Below are positions 39,201 to 45,200 of a stretch of 64,000 nucleotides of DNA, one piece after another; position 1 is the first letter of the stretch; every line of letters starts with the position of its first letter. The notes below the pieces were generated by a model. That model was not told the origin of the DNA, did no database searches, and saw nothing but the letters and a program-made list of their open reading frames with translations. Location: NCBI GenBank assembly GCA_030549495.1, contig JAUIRK010001052.1, positions 2,480,001-2,544,000 of the forward strand, written 5' to 3'. Source of the DNA: Nectonema munidae. Its lineage: Eukaryota; Nematomorpha; Nectonematoida; Nectonematidae. The translations under genes were made by a program, and so were the position numbers.

Positions 39201-42200
39201 AAACTGCTTTTGCATTAAAGCAGCTAAGCAATGCTGGTAGTTCACTCGCCTCACGATGGGAGCCTGTTTCAGTCCAGCCATACTGCAGGGAGTCATGGCC
39301 CAACTCTTTGGAGTCTTCAAGGCTCGACTCCCCCCCCCCCCCCCCATAACCAGCGGTTTCCGCTTCATCTTCTACTTGGGTGGTTTTCTCATCCTGGGAC
39401 CGGAATAAGAAGCAACCAAATCAGATACCAATGCTTTCATCCTCTTTCTCGAAGACGAATGTGGCGTCCATGTCAACAAAAAAATCTTCGCTCAACAGAT
39501 CGGCACATTAGCTTCCTGGGCACAAACATCCAACTCGAAAACCATCGCATGAGAGTCCCTGACGAAAAGAAGGAAATGCTGCTCAAGGCCCTCTTTTCCT
39601 TCCTAGTGTCACAGAGTGAAGGAGGTTCTCCTACGATGGAAGCAAAAGGTAATGGGTGTTTTCAACTATTATGCTGCAACCCTTTCCAGGAGGAGACTGG
39701 AGACAGCTGGCTGTAGCATACATCACCAACACCATCCTGGTGCCCTGGAGTTTGGCGGATCCCGTCAAAAAAGATCGCGTGGTCATGTGATTTTAAAATT
39801 ACACCCTTCTTTTAATGTTTTAGCTTCTTTAGTCTCTATAAAAAATTAACAGGAAAAATATTAAAAAATAAATAAAATCAAAAATATAAACAAATTAAAT
39901 TAAAAAAACATTTTTTTAATCAATTTGTAAAATCTTATTATTTTTTATTATATTCAAAAAAAGTTTATACATTGAGGCATTATCCCACTTATGGGATGTC
40001 AAACTTGAATAAAAAAAAATAAATAAAAGTTTTTATTCATATTTAAAATAAAAATAGTTTTTTATAACTGTTTTTAACATAATTATTAATCTTAAAATTA
40101 TTTTAAAAAGGAATTTTTTGAAAATATAGAATTAAAAATTCCTTACCAGAATTTTCAAAATTAATACTAATTTTATTTGTAAATATAAGATATAAAAAGA
40201 AACTTCCAGAAATTTTTTTGTAATGCACTGGTCAAATATGAGTTATATTTGATGTTTATTGTGAGTTTATAGTAAATATTTCATTTTAAAATCGTTTAAA
40301 AATAGTTTGTAACTTGCATAATGGCTCAATTTGGGCTAGTCTAAATACTAGAAAATATGAATAGGCCATTAAAACCTCTTAGCCCATAAGCACTGAAAAC
40401 ATATATTATGCATATGGATAAAAGGAAAAGTATTCCTTACTATACTTATCGTCATAGTCAAGATCACACTCTTCACAGGATGTGCAATCAAATGATGAAT
40501 TCCCTGGATCATCTTCGCTACTCAAAGAGTTGTATTCATAATATTTTGCATGCCCACCCACATCATTGAAATAATTTGATGAAGATAGGTTGTTAAGAGA
40601 AGGGGAGCGAATATCGGATGAAATCCTAACAGGAGAAAGATGCATATCACTATCAAATGATTCATTTTGTAGGGGAAAATTGGAGCAACCTAAAAACAAA
40701 GATTTATGTGTTTAAAAAATTCGATACAACCAAAAATATATAGTAAAAGAAGTACTTCCTTAAAGATGAAAAACACCAGATATTTAAGCATCATTTTTAA
40801 TGAATCTCTCTGCATTCAAATTTATGCAAAGAAACCGAAGGTTTATATTTTTCTAAACTTAGTTGAAAAACATCTAAAATAAATGTTGTTGTTTTATGTT
40901 ATTTAAAACTTGTACATGATCACTAAATTTTACATTTTCATTAATATTCGTGTACATATTGCATCTAGTATATACATATATTTTGAACGCTACATTACCG
41001 TTTTTTTCATTTTTTTAACAGTGCTGTATTTTTATCATTACTTATATTATGGCAATGAAACCTTTAGTTGTTTTACAATTATATAAAATTTTAAAAGACC
41101 AAAATTTACTGAGAAAAGTTGCTTCTTCAGAAAAATATGAAAAAAGCATATTTAGCATAAAAAATATATAAAAAAGTTTTTTGTTATATTTTTTTATACA
41201 TATACAAAAAATAGTTTTATTATAATATAATCGTGAGTTTAGTTATATAAGAGAAAGCGGTTCATAAAAAAATGTTGTTTAATGCAAGTACTAAAGTGAA
41301 TAAGCTGAGCAGTATAGTAAAACATCAAATATTTCAAAATTTTTGTACAATAAAACAGTAAGATATATTATTCTCTAAATTAAAGTATCTTTGGCCATTT
41401 CATAAAATATATTAAATAAACTTTAGTCAAAAACTATAAACTAAAAATTTACAGCATGAATTTCATTTAAAAATAAATAAAATGTACGTGTATAGTCATG
41501 AAACTGTCTAGAACTAGTAATATCTTGAACGTAATCCATATCTCCTTTACTGTGACAAGTACTAAAAAAATAAAATATATCGGATGAAAAATGACGGTTT
41601 AAGATCCTGCAGTAATATATTTTCTTACTCATCCCTTACTTTACCAATTTCTAATGCTAGAGAAGTCTTTTGCAAAAAAAATTTACAAGATTCTCTCAAA
41701 GTGTTCCCCAACCAAATTCCATTTTAAAAATAAGTAAAAAAATTTAAAACCAAAATTATTAGCCTTCGTATCTTAATAAGGTGAAAAACTGTTATAACAA
41801 GTTCCTTCGGATCCAAAGTACTCATGTGTTATAGGATTAGGTTATCTACTAACATAAGCCGAATATTTGCACATACACCGATACAGACGCATACACAAGC
41901 TTAGTAGAATCAGGTTTCAGAGAAGGAAGGTGAATGTTCATACACAGTGTCCAAATATAAACAAAAAAGGATATTTTGAAATAAAAATAATTTTAATGTA
42001 GCTCGATTAAAGAGGGAGAAAGGCTACACCTCATAGTCAGGAGGCTTAAATACAAGCTCCTTTTGGTAGCCATTTTAGTCAGAGATAATTGACTGGTCAC
42101 ATGATAGGATAAAGCTGCTAGTATTTTTGCAGGTAGGTAGTGATGTGATATTGCTGGCAGCAAGAGTCACCGCGGAGTGGTCTGCAGTTTCGATTAGTAA

Positions 42201-45200
42201 AGAAGTTTTGGATGTACGATACGGCAGTGTTTCTGAAAACGTTGAAACCAACATTTACTGACAAAATCCGAAAGGATAATCAGAGGATTGTCAATAATAA
42301 TAAATAGAGTAACTTATAAAGAATTGAGTTTTTATGCCTGAGCTTCTTGATTATAAGGTGTACCTTGAAGTGGTCAGTCAGCACTCGTTTCTTGTACTAA
42401 CGAGTTGTACAGTCTTGTTTAGTTGTGGGTCAGCAGCTGTACGTGTCCACACTTAACGAACTGGAGCTTGGTCGTGTCTTTCAGTCAATCCCATTAAGTC
42501 GGAATCATACCTTGTGATTAACCACTGCGCATCCCTTCAATAAATTACAGTTTGTAGTAGGGAGAACATCCAGGAGGCAAGCACACAGTAATCTTATTTA
42601 TAATTAAAAAATTTCACCCATCGCTTGTAATTAACACTATGAGCTTTTCATTTTCGCATTATGTAATAAGTTCTTTTTAAGTGACGTTTTTTCCAAATAA
42701 TAGATAACACACCCACTTTTAGACGCATATATGTATTAATGTAAGGGTTTGACGTCATATTTTTCAGTTGACAAGACATGGAAAAATGGAAGCGGTATGT
42801 TATAACGGTTCTTCACAGTATCAAAATAAATAAAGATGATGCTGATCTTTCTACAATAATCAGATTAGTGTATTCGAGTTCAAACAGAGGCGATGCCCCC
42901 CCCCCCCCCCCCCCCAAATAAATTTGAATTCTCTCAATTCGGTTTCTTTATTTCAATTATTTAGAAGAGTTGTTTCACTTGTGAGTAGATTTTCCATATT
43001 ACTTTTTTTCTTTTAAAGCGAAGTCTTTAAATTGATAATTAAAAATTTTTTTATATTAATTTTCGGTTCATTTGATATAATAATCAACACGAATTTGAGC
43101 TAGTTAATTAGAGGCAGTAATATAGTCTATAAATTAAAGCTTAAAAGGTTTATCCCTATTCATTACAATAAATTAACCCTATATGAGGCAGGGGACGGAA
43201 TTTGTCGGTGATAATTTTGAAGATAATTTATGAAAAACAATGAACATATGAGTTTCGAACATTATGATATTTCCAAAATACTTATTTCAAATGTTTTTCT
43301 TTTAATATTATTGCAGGGTATGCATTTTTGTTTATCATAAATTGAAAGAATAGAAAGAAAGGAGGTAAAATTGCCCGAGATTTTGGAGAATTAGAGAAAT
43401 GAATGAATATTGAGTATCTTTTTTTCTTTAGATACATGTAAACTAGCATTTTCAAGATACACCCATTTTATTGGTGATACCTATTTTTTTATAAAATATA
43501 TCGTAGCTATGCCAAACAAATCAATCAAAATTAAGTTGTATTACTTTATATTTTAAAAAGTTTAAAAATATTATTTTAAAAAGATAGAAAAAAAATTAAA
43601 CTATTAATATTTATATTATATTTTATATGCGAACTTTTCCGTGGGCATACATTTACACATAATAATATATGTGTCTCAGGGGAGAATCTAGAAAAAAATT
43701 TTAAAGGGCGGTTTTATAACATTTTATCAATATTCTATATTCTAAGGCATGGAGTGTTTTCACTGAGAAGGCATAATTGCATCGCTTGTATAGAACTATG
43801 AATAATGAAGAGTTAGATGCTGGATCTAACATGGGGGTTTGTGGAATTGAAGTTGATTTATCTAGCCCACCTTACAAACGTTCCCAATTGCCAATGAATG
43901 CCTATCTAGAGTAATACTTCTATTACGCTAAGAATATTAGCGCAAAAACTTAATCATCTGAGCTACAAATCCTCTGTTACAAAATCAAACAAAATATAAT
44001 GGAAACATGCTCACTAACTCAGAGGGAAGGGGTGCGTGCTAATACTTGATCCCTTATATCAGCCATACGTGTGTTTTTATTTTTGTGTATAGATATAATT
44101 TTCCTTTTCTTTAATTGTGGAATTAGTTCAATATCTTTATTTCAATTATTTAATAAGAGTCGGCAAGACCCTATAAAATTACACATAAAATTTTTACACC
44201 AAAATTTAAATCTTTAGCACATTTACATTTATAGCACAACAGGAAGAAGAGCGGGTAAAAAAGCAGTCATTCTTTTCCTCCATAAATTTTTTGAGAAGTT
44301 CGGGTGAATTGATTTGATGCATAGATTAACCCGTTAACGCCCATGTCGACTATAGTCAAGTTTACAAAAATAAAATCGTCTGCGTTTATCAAAGCTCTTT
44401 AATACAAATCTTCTGCTTTACATTAGATATCGTCTGATTATTCTGGTCGTTAACGGGAAGAAGGATTCGAATCCAATTGCCTAGCAAAATGAGGTATAGA
44501 AATAAGAATACATCGATGTGTAGAAGAGTGCAGAAAGTATGAATGAGTGAGTGGCTCAGAAGAAAGAGGGGTGACTTTCACAATGAGCAAGTAAGCAGAA
44601 AAAAGCGGAAAAAGAAATGAGGAAAAGGAGAATTGGTATGGTACCAATTTAAAGAAAAGAAGCCTTCAACGATTAAGGATATTAGGATGAGAAATTGAAC
44701 CTAGGACCATTGGATCAACACTTTCAATGCTAGACTTCTAATAAATATTTATAATTTTTTGCCATAATATTGTAAGCTTTTTTTTAAATATCAGATTGAA
44801 TGGAAAATATTGGAAAGTTTTTTTTAAATATTGACTTATTTTCACTATCATTTTTCATCCTAACTATCTTCTCACAATATTATTCTACACTCTCAATATC
44901 TTGAAAGAGACAAATAATCCAGTGTGGAATTTTTCATTTAAACATATCTAGGAATCTTTTCATATTTTGCTACAAAATAATCAAGAGATCAATTGAATTT
45001 TGGATGAGGATATCAAAGATAGTCTCTTTAAGTTGATTGAAAACGTATAATTATTTAGGTAGTAAAGAAAAGAAAGAGTGTGAGTTTGGATGTAAAAGCC
45101 ACACTTACTATTTTATCTATAGAAATCTGTAAAAGAATATTATATTATTACGTCACTATTCCTTTCTCTTTGCTGTTTCAATGATAAAAACAAGCAACAC

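Larger units (their letters stand above)
31099..40440 (-). other. RIM intron (9.3 kb) rich in transposon fossils
   Basis: The largest placed intron inside the gene. It holds a Tigger-like fossil (33190-34440), a hAT fossil (34620-35500), a Tigger-like element with TA flanks (37006-38681) and a retroelement pol fossil (39090-39790). It also holds a short GAT microsatellite (31322-31350), and C-runs at 32047-32055 and 39330-39345. Stretches 31351-33180, 35500-37003 and 39800-40440 show nothing supportable. Confidence 0.85.

Noticed and set aside
39018-39368. 116-codon minus-strand frame with a glycine run
   Set aside because: The glycine run is the C16 tract read backwards, and the frame overlaps a retroelement fossil on the other strand.
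44690-44735. tRNA gene on the minus strand
   Set aside because: Only a B-box-like word is present; no cloverleaf is visible.
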